NCBI GenBank assembly: GCA_018062515.1
Contig: JAGOSC010000005.1
Location: 1 to 64,000, forward strand
Length of the DNA: 64,000 nt
Source: Candidatus Omnitrophota bacterium
Lineage (GTDB): Bacteria; Omnitrophota; Gorgyraeia; Zapsychrales; Zapsychraceae
Direction of reading: 5' to 3'
A model generated the notes under the pieces. It searched no databases. It was not told where the DNA came from and saw nothing but the letters and a program-made list of their open reading frames with translations. The translations under genes and the position numbers were made by a program. Shown here in pieces: positions 33,801 to 45,000 of the stretch (within the stretch, counting starts at the first letter, position 1; the number at the start of each line of letters is the position of its first letter).

Positions 33801-36020
33801 CTCATCTTGACTCAGGATGAAATTAAACTAGTTAATCTGGGTACCGAAAGCCCTGTGGAGCTCAAAATACAAGTAGCAAAACATATTTTAGAGAATAATA
33901 AATTTATGACGTGGACCCCTGCGACAGCCACCGACGAAGAAATAGTGAGTACGGAAGGCGCAAAACCGGTATCAACATTCCTCTTTAGTGGTCAAAAAGG
34001 TGAATACCCGGAATCAGCTTTACCATTTATGGAAGATAATGAGCAGTTTGCTGAAGGCCCGATGTACGAAGGTCTTAAAGAAATTTTCGCGGATATGGTC
34101 GTTTCTAAACAGATTAATAAAAATTTGGATGAAGGCCATTTAAAACTCACGCAGATTTGGGACGAACTGAAAGAATTAGGCCTTTTTGATCCGGAATACT
34201 CTACCATTGTAAAAAATTGGGTGAATCAATTTGCGGCATATGCCAGCCCGTCGCTAGGACTTACTTTAGCCGTTCATAACGGCGTAGGTTCTATGCCCAT
34301 TAAACTTTTTGGAAGTGATGCGCAGAAGGAAAAATATTTACCGCTATTTAACTCTGGTGAAAATATCGCGGCCATGGCCATCACGGAAAAAGAGCATAAC
34401 TCAGATATTTATTCTGACAATACGGTATTAGAAACGACCGCCACGCCCATCACCGACGAGAATGGAACGATTGTTTCTTACCAAATCAAGGGTTCAAAAG
34501 ATTATGTGATTAATGCGAGTGACAACAGCATATATATTATCTTAGCTTCGGTTTTGAATGAATCACAAGGAAAACAAAAATCTTTATTTATCGTCGAGCA
34601 TAACGATACTGGAAAAATTTCGGTCACAGAACAAAAAAATAAAATGGGTTTGAGATCAGCTATGACCGCGGTTGTTGATTTTAATATCACCGTTCCGGCA
34701 GACCGCATGATCGGTGAGGCGGATCAAAGCGATATGATCAACCAAAACATTCAAGGTTATACGTGGACTGCTTTGGGTTCCATTTATTTAGGCGCCAGTG
34801 ACATTGCGTTTAAAGAAACTTTAAAGTACGTAACTCAGCGCAAACAATTTTCCTACAAAAAAGATAATGTTTTAAAAAGAAAATTCATCGCGGATTTCGG
34901 TGCCGTACAAATATCCTTAGCCAACTCAGAAGCCATGTTATACGCCTTGGAATCGATGGTCTATGCTGTCAATGCAGAATTTGATAGCGGCCGTAATCCC
35001 GTTTTTGAATCAGCTATTTTGAAAGTGATCGGGACAAACACATTCCAGGATATTGCCCGTCAAGGTGTGCAAAAACACGGCGGCATGGGTTTCGGGCGGG
35101 AAACGGAAGTCGCTAAATATTTCGAAGATTCCATCGCACTCGCGCAGATTGGCGGATCAAATAATGTCCTATTAGGTGTTGTTATCGGCCCCTTGGGATT
35201 AACGGCTTTAAAAGAAAATTCCGGCCTGAGCATTTTGGAAAACTGGAATATTCCGGAAGGCCCGTTGACGGATGATGTCCTTAGAATAAAAGTAGCCGCT
35301 AAAACTATTTTGAATATGGTGAGTGAATTTGAAAAACGCGGCATTACGAAAAATAACCCTTCCGCCAGTATATATTTTCACCTGCTTGGAGAAATGTTTG
35401 TCCAACTCTATGTGATGACCACGACGGTGAACCGCACTCAACATCGTTTAGATAAGGGCATGGATTCTGCGCATGAAATTGGTTTAACAAAAACCATTGT
35501 CATTGACGGGATACAAAAAATACAAAAATTAGCGCAAGAATTACGTATTTCTGCGCCATCCACGCCATCCCTAAACAGTGATCAATTGGTGGCCTTGAAA
35601 ACAGAAATCGCGGAATCAACATTAGAACGCACGACCGATTGGGAAAAACCACAAACAGAAAAAGATATAGCCATGGTGGCAGAAACCGAAGATCCATACT
35701 TGATGAATAAAGCAGATCTCAATACACCGTCGACAAAAGATAAGGTAGGGGGTATTAATTTAGACCGTTCCTTACTGAATATGCAAATCCTCCGGGATGA
35801 GGGCGGTGTTCCTCTTCCGCTCGACGATCAACCGCTTTTGGAAATGAATATCGAAGGGTTTATTCCGGTGATCATTCAAATTACACCGGCTCTAAATGTG
35901 CCTTTATTGTTGGGGTTAGCCGGTGAAAAGAAAGATTCAAATTCAAACAGCCAACGCGGTTCGCTAGACCCTTTGCAAAAAAAAGAGCATATGCTTGTAG
36001 AATATGAGGAACGCAGCTAA
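30837..36020 (+). CDS. Giant secreted-type polyprotein 2: tandem acyl-CoA dehydrogenases
   Basis: 1727 residues from GTG (AAGGGA 8 nt upstream). The signal peptide is about 1-37 (PPSYA-Q) and the shared N-module runs to about 348. The first acyl-CoA dehydrogenase (about 500-1020) has the FAD loop YALTESNHGSD, TRQQFG and the catalytic-base motif FEGANEV with E855; it resembles VLCAD-like enzymes with a C-terminal extension. The second (about 1095-1575) keeps QKHGGMGFGRE and TQRKQFS but has IGGSNNV where the catalytic Glu belongs (G1439), and a weakened FAD loop (MAITEKEHNSD), so it is probably inactive. The C-tag is at about 1637-1695 (GGINLDRSLLNMQILRD). Methylsuccinyl-CoA dehydrogenase is the role that would fit the neighbouring domains, but substrate specificity cannot be read from sequence. 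Confidence 0.85.
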   Translation: MINQFKKFQPRFAYKLFCAVINVAFISTSVLPPSYAQVLPTAFALPQPGAMVNLTEKFMPVIVRGITIHPENPLMFDFMVDQGDTTLDATALKNESLKLIKYFLASLTIPEKEMWVNLSPTEKDRIIPDSFGETEMGRDLLAQDYVLKQLTASLMYPEKELGQKFWQRVRERAKSEYGLTDIPMDTFNKVWIVPKSAVVFEGKNSAFVVESELDVMLEEEYSQLDGVIQAQGSSSIKSSSAKEIIKEVILPEIKKEVNTGETFANLRQIYNSMILASWYKDNLKKSLLGQVYVDQNKIRGIDVEDKNVKLKIYDQYMKAFKKGVYNYIREDYDSASKKMVPRRYFSGGETFTNLKITRQDIDDSGMLSASQKDAMNPGNTDVIVTVALADFGSNVDTTTLKQAAKELNEDQSMVGENPENKKGITGGFLTDGNLVVYDNPKIVLYPENVKDHPDVDTMYQMFESILGQNSEIVQSVGERIDTKEIHVEEPYEVTVNGKNESRESLIKQLGGLGLLGMSVPAEYRTVELGGDGKKAFPKIVKSLADKWAWYGNASIGSLVRVHGGVSTFPILIYGTEEQKKKYLPKLASGEMIGAYALTESNHGSDTLNQETVFDTTGVIVEQDGKKYVKINGSKQYITNTRFADIFTVFVSVQNPEWNKDQPDAAPQWLKSVFVVEKKDSTPDTFSFGPEMEKIGLPGSATQEIFFNDLLIPMDNLLGKLGQGDKIGMSILNYGRLAIGAGSLGGSQRILDESIRWILTRQQFGHPLADFSAVQTNIAEMEANIYAMEALVYAVSALLDNNEAPGLEASIAKVWGSNTFQKIAQMGVNLRDDEGFLKSTHVNRILGDSVVMSIFEGANEVLSSQVIAALSMKYLDKKDKLLGSWTIPQDSPVYDESLHIKQAAETIMQAKDKLIKTYGTTSVLRERGKEHLQEYFNAFGLMIADLYVLVNTLNRTHHLLLSNPQSQHERNLAKLVVEEGIRRIESNAGLILTQDEIKLVNLGTESPVELKIQVAKHILENNKFMTWTPATATDEEIVSTEGAKPVSTFLFSGQKGEYPESALPFMEDNEQFAEGPMYEGLKEIFADMVVSKQINKNLDEGHLKLTQIWDELKELGLFDPEYSTIVKNWVNQFAAYASPSLGLTLAVHNGVGSMPIKLFGSDAQKEKYLPLFNSGENIAAMAITEKEHNSDIYSDNTVLETTATPITDENGTIVSYQIKGSKDYVINASDNSIYIILASVLNESQGKQKSLFIVEHNDTGKISVTEQKNKMGLRSAMTAVVDFNITVPADRMIGEADQSDMINQNIQGYTWTALGSIYLGASDIAFKETLKYVTQRKQFSYKKDNVLKRKFIADFGAVQISLANSEAMLYALESMVYAVNAEFDSGRNPVFESAILKVIGTNTFQDIARQGVQKHGGMGFGRETEVAKYFEDSIALAQIGGSNNVLLGVVIGPLGLTALKENSGLSILENWNIPEGPLTDDVLRIKVAAKTILNMVSEFEKRGITKNNPSASIYFHLLGEMFVQLYVMTTTVNRTQHRLDKGMDSAHEIGLTKTIVIDGIQKIQKLAQELRISAPSTPSLNSDQLVALKTEIAESTLERTTDWEKPQTEKDIAMVAETEDPYLMNKADLNTPSTKDKVGGINLDRSLLNMQILRDEGGVPLPLDDQPLLEMNIEGFIPVIIQITPALNVPLLLGLAGEKKDSNSNSQRGSLDPLQKKEHMLVEYEERS

Positions 36021-36027
36021 GTGATTA
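36011..36027 (+). repeat. Junction direct repeat (copy B)
   Basis: Same 17 nt as 30827-30843. Here its first ten bases encode the last residues and TAA stop of giant gene 2, and GTG 36021 starts giant gene 3 with no spacer. Confidence 0.85.
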
Positions 36028-39000
36028 TTCAGTTTAAAAAATTCCAGTTAAAATTTACCTATAAATTTCTTTGTACGGTTATCAATATTGCGTTTATCTC
36101 GACTTGTGTTCTACCGCCGAGCTATGCTCAGGTTTTATCTTTACCCCAACCTGGAACCATGCTGAATGTAAGCCCGGTTTATACTCCGCCCATGATCAAA
36201 GGACTGACCATTGATCAAGAAAACCCGCTGCATTTTCAATTTATTATTGATACTGGAAATGAACAATATAAAGATAATGATCAGCTTCGAGAAGAATCAA
36301 CACGCTTAATTAAATATTTCCTTGCTTCGTTAACAGTTCCTGAAAATGAAATGTGGGTGAACCTTTCACCCCATGAAAAAGACCGCATTATTCCCGACGG
36401 GTTCGGCCAAACCGAAATGGGCCGTGACCTTTTAGCCCAGGATTATATTTTAAAACAACTCACCGCGTCATTGATTTATCCTGAAAAAGAATTAGGGGCT
36501 GAGTTTTGGAAAAAAGTGCATGACCGCGCTTGGAAAGAATTTAAAACAAAAGAAATTCCATTGGATACATTTAATAAGGTTTGGATTGTTCCGGAAAAAG
36601 CAGTGATTTATGAACATGAAAGAAGCGCTTATGTTCTGGAAAGTCATTTAAAGGTCATGTTGGAAGAAGATTATCAAGCACTTATATCCAATACTTCGTC
36701 GACATCCGCGGACAATCAAAAATTAAAAGATGATAATCGGCAACTGACAGCGTCGATCATGAAAGAAATTATTATTCCGGAAATCGAACGGGAAGTTAAT
36801 GAAGGTAAAAATTTCACAAATCTACGCCAAATTTACCAGTCGATGATTTTAGCGACGTGGTACAAGATGAACTTAAAAGAGTCATTACTTGGACAAATTT
36901 ACGTCGATCAGAATAAACTCATAGGGATTGATCTCGACGATAAGAATGTTAAAGACAAAATTTACGCGCAGTATATAGAAGCCTTTAAAAAAGGTGTTTA
37001 TAACTATATCAAAGAAGATTATGATCCTGACCAGCAAAAGACCGTTCCTCGTCAATACATTTCGGGCGGTTTCTCGACGGTAGGAAAAGATAACGCAACG
37101 CTCGTTGATCTCGTTGGCCGAGAAATCATTAAGTCCAGCGCCGGCTATGTGAGCGCGGATCAATATAAACGTATTTCCAAAGGACTTAAACCCAGCGGTG
37201 ATCAATTCAGAACAGATGTTCAATTATTAGAAAACGGAAATAATGGAATTATTAACGCCGATCAATCCATGCTGGTTAAGATCGACGATGCTTTACAAAA
37301 AAATCCTTCTCAAAAAGTTCATACGGTTAAAGGATACACACCGGCTGGAAATCCAATTGAAGATGTTCTTACATATCAGGATATCAGCGACCAATCCAAT
37401 CAATTTGCCCATGTATTAAAAAATGCGGGGATTGAAAAAGGCGACCGTGTGGCTGTTATGTCGCCGGTCTCAGGTTTGGAAATGATCGCGTCTTTGGGAA
37501 TTTGGAAAGCCGGGGCAGTACGTGTACCGTTTAAAACCCAATGGACGTCGAATGAAATTAAAAAATATTTGACCCAAACCACGCCTGAAGCGATGGTTAT
37601 TCTAAATGTGTATTACGATCAACATTTATTGTCAATTTTAAATGAATTTAAAGATTTAAAAGTTTATATCATTTCTTCCGGCGAAACTATTTCTTCAACA
37701 CCTCACGTCATGACTTTTCAAAATAGTTTAATCAATCAAACAACGGATTTCTTAAATATTTCTTCCGATCCGAGGGATTTAGTCCAATTGGCTATTTCCA
37801 CCGGAACAACCGGTGAATCAAAAATTGTAAAGCAAACACAAGAAAACTTTTATTTCAGTACGCAAGAGTATAGTGAGTGGCTTGATGATGCTCCTCAAGG
37901 CCCTGTCGTCAGCACTTTACCGCCGGGAACGTACGGAAGCCATAGTATTTTAGGAACTGTTCTGCGAGGACGTCCGTTATATATCGTTCCCCGTTTACCC
38001 AAAAATCAAACGACCGATGAATATACCCAGACATTATCGGAAACATTGAAGAGAACAAACGCGAAAATTTTATTCGGCGTTCCAACGCAATTTCAGGCTT
38101 TAGCCATGACGGGAGAAAAATTCCCCGGCCTTATTGGTTTAAGCCGAGGAGCCGCGTTAAGAGATGTAAAACAATTATTTGAGTCGGTGACCGGAGGACG
38201 GGTTATCGAAGGTTATGGATTGACAGAAGGAACCAGTTCAGTCACCAATCCGATTAATAGAGATAAGCCGGGTACCGTCGGAATTCCGTCAAAAGATACG
38301 ACATTTAAAGTCATTAATCCATCCACGCAAAAAGAACTTCCCATTGGTGAAGAAGGTGAATTAGTGTTAAAAGGCCCGCAGGTTATGGCCGGATATTGGG
38401 AAGATCCTGTGGGCACTAAAGCCGCTTTTACAGAAGATGGATTTTTAAGGACCGGCGATTTGGGCTCCATCGACAAAGATGGTTATATAAAAATCACCGG
38501 CCGCTTAAAAGACATTATTATTTCCGGCGGTGATAATGTCATTCCGTCGGAGGTAGAAAAAATTATTAAAACCAACGCCGCTATCGAAGAAGTTACCGTC
38601 GTCGGTATAAGTGATCCTGGCCGTTTTCCTGATGATCCGGCATTTGCTGAGCTCGTTGAACATTGGGGGGAAGTTGTTGTCGCGTTTGTCGTCCCGAAAA
38701 AGGGCATGAATACTTTAAATTTAGAGCCATCCATACGAGAATTTGCCAAAAAGAATTTGGCTGCTTATAAAGTCCCCAAAAAAGTTGTTGTCCTCAATAA
38801 ACTGCCTCTGCTAGGAGACCTTTTTAAAATTGACCGTCAACAACTCATCCGAGGCGACAATGACAATGCTGTTTTAGTTATTCCTTCAGCCATCAAGAAT
38901 ATAGAAAATATAAAAGCCAAATTAGTGTTAAATTTTATGATAAATGAGACTTTAAGAAATGGTTTAATTTCCCAAATTGATGGCGAAAAACTTATTCCTT

Positions 39001-42000
39001 CTGTGGCCATTGATGATGAACAAATAACAGTTGCAAAAAAAGTCAGCGATGAAGAATATGAACTATCCGGAACGAAGGCGGCTGTTGTCAATGGAGGCCG
39101 GGCTTCTTTTTATATTGTATTTGCGCAGCTCAACGGAAAATCAAAAGCGTTCTTAGTCGACAATCCAAAAGGGATAACCAAAAAATCTGTTCCCACCATG
39201 GGCTTGGCTGAAAATAATATTGCTCAAGTTCAGTTTAACCGTGTTAGAGCCAAACTCATCACTGATAATTTAGACGATTCCGAAATACTTAAAGCTGTAC
39301 AAAATAAAGAAAATAAAATCATTCGAGCCCTGGCTATTTCCGAAGCCCAAAGGATATATAAAATGGGCGAGAAATATGCCGCCGAAAGACGCGCCTTTGG
39401 ACAATCCATCAATAAATTCCCATCTTTAAAACGATTAATGGATGGTATTCAAACGGATGTAGAAAACATCAATGCATCCCCGAATCCAACCGCCATGCTG
39501 GTTGATATAGCCAACCGTGTCCTTCAAATTTTTGCGGCGCGCGGATTTGAAAATAATACGCCGGCTGTAAAAATCTGGCGTGAGGCACAGGCCCTACATG
39601 CCATTGTCACTTATCGGCAATCTTTAACAAAAACAACTCCGGAAAACATATCTCTTGACCCTGAAGAGGTATTTAAAAAAGGTTCATGGGAAGATTTTGG
39701 ATTAACACCGGATCAGATTTCTCTAAAATCGAAAATTCGCAATTTTGCGGAAAATATCGTCGCGCCAATGTATGAAGAGCTTGATCGTGATGGACAGTAT
39801 CCGCTTTCTATATTGAAGAAAATGGGGGATGCCGGCATTACAAAACCCGGTTATCCAAAAGAAGTTGGCGGTGAAGAAGCTGACACATTAAGCTGGGCCA
39901 TCGTCGTCGAGGAACTGGTTAAAGCGGCTCCGGCCTTCGGTATATTTTCCGGTGTTCCGCACACGGCTTCCGTTCCAATTCTCAAATCCGGCACTCCCGA
40001 ACAGAAAGAAATTGTCGCGCAAGTTGTCCGCGGAGAAATTCCTCTATCTTACGGACAGAGCGAACCTCACAGCGGATCGGACGTTGGCGGAATTAAGACA
40101 ACGGCTCATTTAACAAAACGTGATGGTGTTGAAGGTTATGTTATTAACGGTGAAAAAATTTGGATTGGAAGCGCGACCGTAGCTCCGTGGTTGGTATTAT
40201 TGGCAAAAACAGGCGAGGCTACTGATCGAGATTTAAATAAATTTGCATTTTTCCTAGTCCCGTTTCGGGATCAAGATGGTAAATTCCAAAAAGGAATTGA
40301 AGTTCATGAAATGGATTTATTGGGAATGCGGGGAATTGGCAACAGCCATATCATTATGAAAGATGTATTTATTCCCAAAGAAAATATATTAGGTGAAGTT
40401 GGTAAAGGATTTAAAACCGCTATGCACGCCATGGATAGCGGGCGTATTTTTGTTTCCTCTCGAGGATTGGGCGTGATAAGCCACGCGGTGGAGAATGCCA
40501 AAGAAGCTTTAAAAGAAGCATTGCGAGAAAATCCGAACTTGCCCCACGCTCAAAATTATATTTCTCAGATTGACTTAATGGAAGCCGAACGGCTAAGCGT
40601 GCGGGCTATGCTGCAAAAAACATCTGACATGAATGACCGAGGCAAACGCATGACTTATGAAACGGCGATCATGAAATGGATTGCCGGAGAAGTTGCTGCC
40701 GACATTGCTCAGCGTTCCTACGATCTAATTCACACCATCTCATATAATCCATCACGATGGGCGCATTCCGAACGGGTTTTGCGGGATTCGCGGCAAATTC
40801 GTATCGGCGAAGGGACGCCGCAAATTATGCAACGTATCGCTGGTCTTAAAATCCGACGTCAAATGAAAAAAAAGTTAACACATTTATCAAGTGACATTAT
40901 TTTACAGGATGCCCTAAAACAAATTCTCGACGAAAAAGAAAATGATTCTGTGCCTACCCGTCTGAATATTCTGTTTAATATAGCTCTGGCCGCATACCTC
41001 AAAGCGATTAAAGATGGACAATTTGATATTACGCCCGTCGAGCCATATGGCATTGAATTGGATTTGGCTAATTTAGAAGCCTTGCGTATGCGTGTGAATG
41101 ATTTTCAAAAAATGCTCACACAAATGGCGCAATCTGGACAACCTTTTCCTTATGGAAATGCTGTTCAGATATTTATGAATCAGAAGTATGTCGAAGCTGA
41201 GACGATAGTTCATAATATTTTTACACAATTAAGTTTTAAGACCGAATTGGAAGAAATAAAAGACTATGCTATGATCGCTTCACTGCAAGTCGAAGAGCTT
41301 CGCAAACGTTTTAAAGAAACCGGCGGAGCGATCACACGGGAAGAAGCGCAACAAATAGTAAAAGGTGCAAAGCCAGAAGAGGTTGCAGTTGTCCTTGAGC
41401 AAATAGCATATCAGTCAAGCCTTTATGGGCCTGTCAACGATCCTGCCATTAACAGAGTTGATCCAAAAATTTATGAATCTTTAATTGGAATTCCTGGTCA
41501 AGCGCCGTTTGTCCGCGGATTGTTTCCTTCAGTTACGCAGCGCGCTGCTGGCCGATGGCCGACGGTACGACGTTATGGTTCGTATGGAACTGCGGAAGAA
41601 TCAAACGCCAATCTTAAAAAACAATTAGAAGCGGGTGTTACTGGATTTAGTATTGCTTTTGATTTACCGACTCAAAATGGTTATGACACAGGTCATCCTT
41701 TAGCTGTTGGAGAAGCTGGCCGCGTCGGTATCGCCATTAACACATTGCAAGATATGGAAGATCTTTTTGATGGACTGCCTTTAGAGAAAATTAGTACATC
41801 AATGACCATTAATCCAACCGCGCCAATTCTTTTTGCCATGTATGTGGCTGCAGCGCGTAAGAAAGGCGTGCCAGACAAATTAATTGCCGGAAGCGTTCAA
41901 AATGATAGCTTGAAAGAATACACGGCGCGTAATACGTATGTTCTACCTTATAAAGGTATGATGCGCATGACCACAGATGTATTTCGTTGGACGAAAGACA

Positions 42001-45000
42001 ATTTGCCGCGATTTAATACGATTACGATTTCTGGTTATCATATCCGTGAATCCAACGTCGATGCGGTTAAAGAAATTGCTTTTACGATAACGAACGCGCT
42101 TCAATATGTCGCCGAATTAAAACGCAAAGGTCTAAGCCGTGATGAAATCGCCGGATCATTGGCCACGATGGCTTGGTTTATCAATTTGAAAATGAATACG
42201 TTTGAAGAAGTCGGAAAACTTCGCGCACTCCGACGGGTATGGTCGAAAATTGTCCGTGATGGATTAGGCATTAAACCTGAAAATGTGACTGATCCTAAGC
42301 TCAAAGATGTGTATCAAAAAGCAACGAACGCCCGGGTTGCAACCTGGTCGGGTGGAAGCGAAGTCCGGTTACCGTACGCAACGACACTGAATTTTGCCCG
42401 TAACGCTATCCGTGCTTTTAACGCACCGTTAAGCGGCGTTCAAAGTTGGGACGGAGCAGCCTTTGATGAATCCATCGGAATACCGACGGATTTTGCTCAA
42501 GAAGAAGCTATGCTTCGGCTTTTCGCGGCACAGTCGGAAACAGGCCTTATGGAATTAGATGATCCATTCGGCGGATCATATTTCTTGGAAGCTGAGACAA
42601 ATCGAATTGAGCAAGGAATTTGGAATGAATTATCTGAATTATCACAAAAAGATTCATTCTTGGATGTTCTCCAATTTATGGTCGATGAACGAACGCGCTT
42701 AACTGATCAGGACCGAATAGATTTAGAAGGGGGACAACGAAAAATCGTCGGGTACAACATTTCCACCGACGGGGCAGATGCTTATCCTCAACCCAAAGCT
42801 CGGCCGATGAACACCGAAAATTTCGATGTAAAACAGGGCAAAAGATTAAAGAAAGTTTTGGAAACTCGCGATAATGACGCTGTACAATCCGCCTTGGATG
42901 AACTTGAAAAAGCATTAAAAAATGAAACTGAAAATGTCCTGCCATATATTTTTAAAGCCGTCGAAGTTTACGCTACGGTTGGAGAGATTAGTGACCGCAT
43001 GCGACGCATATATGGCGCCTCCGACGGAAAGACTCCATGGAATGCGCAACCTGTTTGGAAAGATTTGAAAGACAAAGAATGGACTCCTCCAATACAAGAG
43101 AAGCCAGAAATTTTTGATCAAGATATACGGAACTTTATCGAAACACAAAAAAATCTTATTGGGAATAGCTATCAAGAAATTTATGACCGAGGGATTGCCC
43201 GCGGATATTTCTTGGCTGGCGACATGCCATATGTTAGACATTTGCATGTTGAAGAGCGCCCCGGGGAGTATCCATATACACGCGGAATTATTAAGCAGCG
43301 ACCAGAAAAATTAAATAACATTAGTGGATATTTATTAAGAGAAGCTGGGATGGATGGAATGCAGGAATTGGCTTTGAGTTTATTTGCTGCTAAAAAGGAA
43401 ATTGAAAAAGGAAATACTCCCAGCGAACGTGCAGACATTGCCAATCAAATCCGTATTGTGCTTTCTTCCAGCGATAATTTTATGGAAGAAACCGCTCGAA
43501 TATTTTTAGCACGTAGAATGTGGGCTGAAATGCTCAAAGAAATGGGAATCACCGATGAAAATGCATTGCAATTGATCGTCGGTGTTAAAACCGATGCAAC
43601 CACATACACGGAAGATAAACATTGGCTGAATATTAGCCGCGGCACACGTCAAGCATATCAAGCTTATTTAGCCGGTGTTGATCCGCAAGATATTATCATT
43701 ACCCGTTTTGATGCTCCTTATGGCCATACAGATCAAACTCGATTAGCCGAACAAATTGCCAAAGATACTCTCGATGTATTCCGTTATGAATTACCCAAAA
43801 AAGTTCAAAATCCTTTAAGCGGAATGTTTGCTTTAGAAGCTAAGATCGAAACAATGGAAGGTGAATTAAAAGCTGAATTAACAAAACTTGAAGATTTGTC
43901 ATCTGATAAAAAATCAATATCTATTTCCGCAGAATCTGAAATGAAAGCCCTTATACCTGTTACCAATGTTACTGGATCCACGGGTGTTCCAACTTGGTTA
44001 ACTCCGTCATTAGCGAATTATCTGATCACTTCACTTTTACATTCGCAGGCTGTTCAGCTAGCCAAAGTTACCGCCGGATTGACTCCAAAAGTAGGCGAGA
44101 ATATTAAAACCAGTTCGACGAAATATTTTCCGCCAATGAATACCGAGGCCATGGGTATGAAACTTCTACCGCCATCAGAACAAGTCACCATTGATGCCTT
44201 AGCCTCTGATTCAGAGGATTTAAGAATTGCAATTGCGGACGCATGGTTCAATCAAGCTGCAAATTTATATACAAAACTTTTAGGCGCGCTTCATCTTAAT
44301 AACAGTAATCGTCATATTACAAAACTCCTCAGAGGTTTAGCAGCGGCTAATTTAAGTGTGAATGCTGAACAATTTTCAAAAATTGCTGAAAAATGGTCAA
44401 TTATTTCTGAAGGCGATCAATTCACTATTCAGACGGATAATGGATCACAACTGAATATTATCCGTGATACTGATCACCAAGGGAAAATGGGCATTGAATT
44501 GGCGGGAAATGTTTCAGAAATAATGCGGTATGTTTCACAGTATACACTAAAAAATAAAATGACTAAAAAAGATAAATTACGTATTCTCGTCGCTAAACCA
44601 GGACTTGATGGTCATGATGTCGGTGCACGAACAATCGCCAATGGCTTTCGTGACGCCGGCTTTGATGTAATTTATACGGGATTGCAAAACACCCCGGAAC
44701 AAATTGTGGAAACAGCTCGCCAAGAAAATATTGATGTCATTGGGTTAAGCATTCTTTCTAACGCTCATAATTCGATTGGACCAAAAGTCGCTAGCCTTTT
44801 AAATAAGAATGGAATGGATGATGTTTTTGTCGCCATGGGCGGAATGATTCCTGACGATGATCAGCGTAATTTATTTCGAAAAAGCGCGGTCAACGCAATC
44901 TATATTGCCGGTACAACCATGCAAAAGATTGTTGACGATATCAACCATTGGAATGAATGGCGGGGGAAATCAGATAAAATAAAAATCACAAATGATCATC

